Positions 63,857 to 64,000 of a DNA stretch of 64,000 bases are shown here, piece by piece. Source of the stretch: Pantoea sp. Ap-967 (GTDB taxonomy: Bacteria > Pseudomonadota > Gammaproteobacteria > Pseudomonadales > Pseudomonadaceae); assembly GCF_011752565.1 (NCBI RefSeq), contig NZ_VWXK01000006.1, positions 62,001 through 126,000 of the forward strand, written 5' to 3'. Under the pieces are notes generated by a model that was not told where the DNA came from, made no database searches, and worked only from the letters and a program-made list of their open reading frames with translations. The position numbers and the translations under genes are program-made. Each line of letters opens with the position of its first letter. The stretch's first letter is position 1.

Positions 63857-63971
63857 GGTAGGAGCGAGCGCAGCTCGCGATGGGGCGCGCAGCGGCCCCA
63901 CGTTTTCAGCTCCGCGGCTCGCAATGCCGGGGCTGCTTTGCAGCCCATCGCGAGCTTTGCTCGCTCCTACC
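63857..63971. repeat. REP-pair palindrome (115 bp)
   Basis: Same family and orientation as the element at 6525, with core ACGTTTTCAGCTCCGCGGCTCG slightly changed. Lies downstream of gltS; no gene is seen in the last 190 bp of the window. Confidence 0.85.
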
Positions 63972-64000
63972 AGGCACCCGCCCCGGCCTCGATGGACCGG

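Overview
The window looks like a chromosomal segment of a Pseudomonas putida-group bacterium. It is GC-rich, carries many short REP-type palindromes between genes, and its gene order (purL, mltF, tadA, multicopper oxidase, guaAB, xseA, leuA, eda-pgl-zwf, hexR, oprB-gts, gltSR, glk-edd, gap, heme uptake, arc operon, gltS) agrees with what I remember of the P. putida KT2440 chromosome read in reverse. That species call rests on gene content and memory, not on a search. No tRNA, rRNA, CRISPR array, prophage or transposase gene was seen.

Region 1 (1-9621) is an export module. It holds the tail of a type II secretion (T2SS) operon (gspE partial, gspD, a short gspC, and a SoxB-like lipoprotein that has lost its metal ligands). 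A divergent Tat-signal PhoX phosphatase follows, then a 278-bp tandem triplication, gspK, and a tatABC set. A Pho-box-like triple direct repeat lies in the divergent promoter. The simplest reading is phosphate-starvation-controlled secretion of a phosphatase, first through Tat and then through T2SS.

Region 2 (9705-26000) has a HET-C-family protein, purL with a coupled Nif3-like domain gene, mltF, a multicopper oxidase (CumA-type) overlapping tadA, guaBA, a Zn-ribbon protein of unknown function, a TauE-family permease and xseA. A perfect 63-bp inverted repeat lies before xseA.

Region 3 (26282-47973) is an M23 peptidase, leuA behind a possible Leu-rich leader peptide, and then a complete glucose uptake and Entner-Doudoroff island. 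It runs zwf-pgl-eda with divergent hexR, a hexose-phosphate mutarotase, oprB, gtsABCD, an AGE-family isomerase, the GltR/GltS two-component system, glk, edd and divergent gap. HexR-type operators (TTGT-N7/8-ACAA) are visible before zwf, edd and gap, so repressor and targets form one regulon.

Region 4 (48178-53731) is an iron/heme cell-surface-signalling set: Fur box, ECF sigma factor, FecR-like regulator, TonB receptor with STN domain, heme oxygenase and a DUF454 membrane protein.

Region 5 (53711-63810) is arginine deiminase fermentation: two divergent ArcD antiporter paralogues, arcA, arcB and arcC, followed by a small unknown protein, a TyrR-like regulator and the sodium/glutamate symporter gltS.
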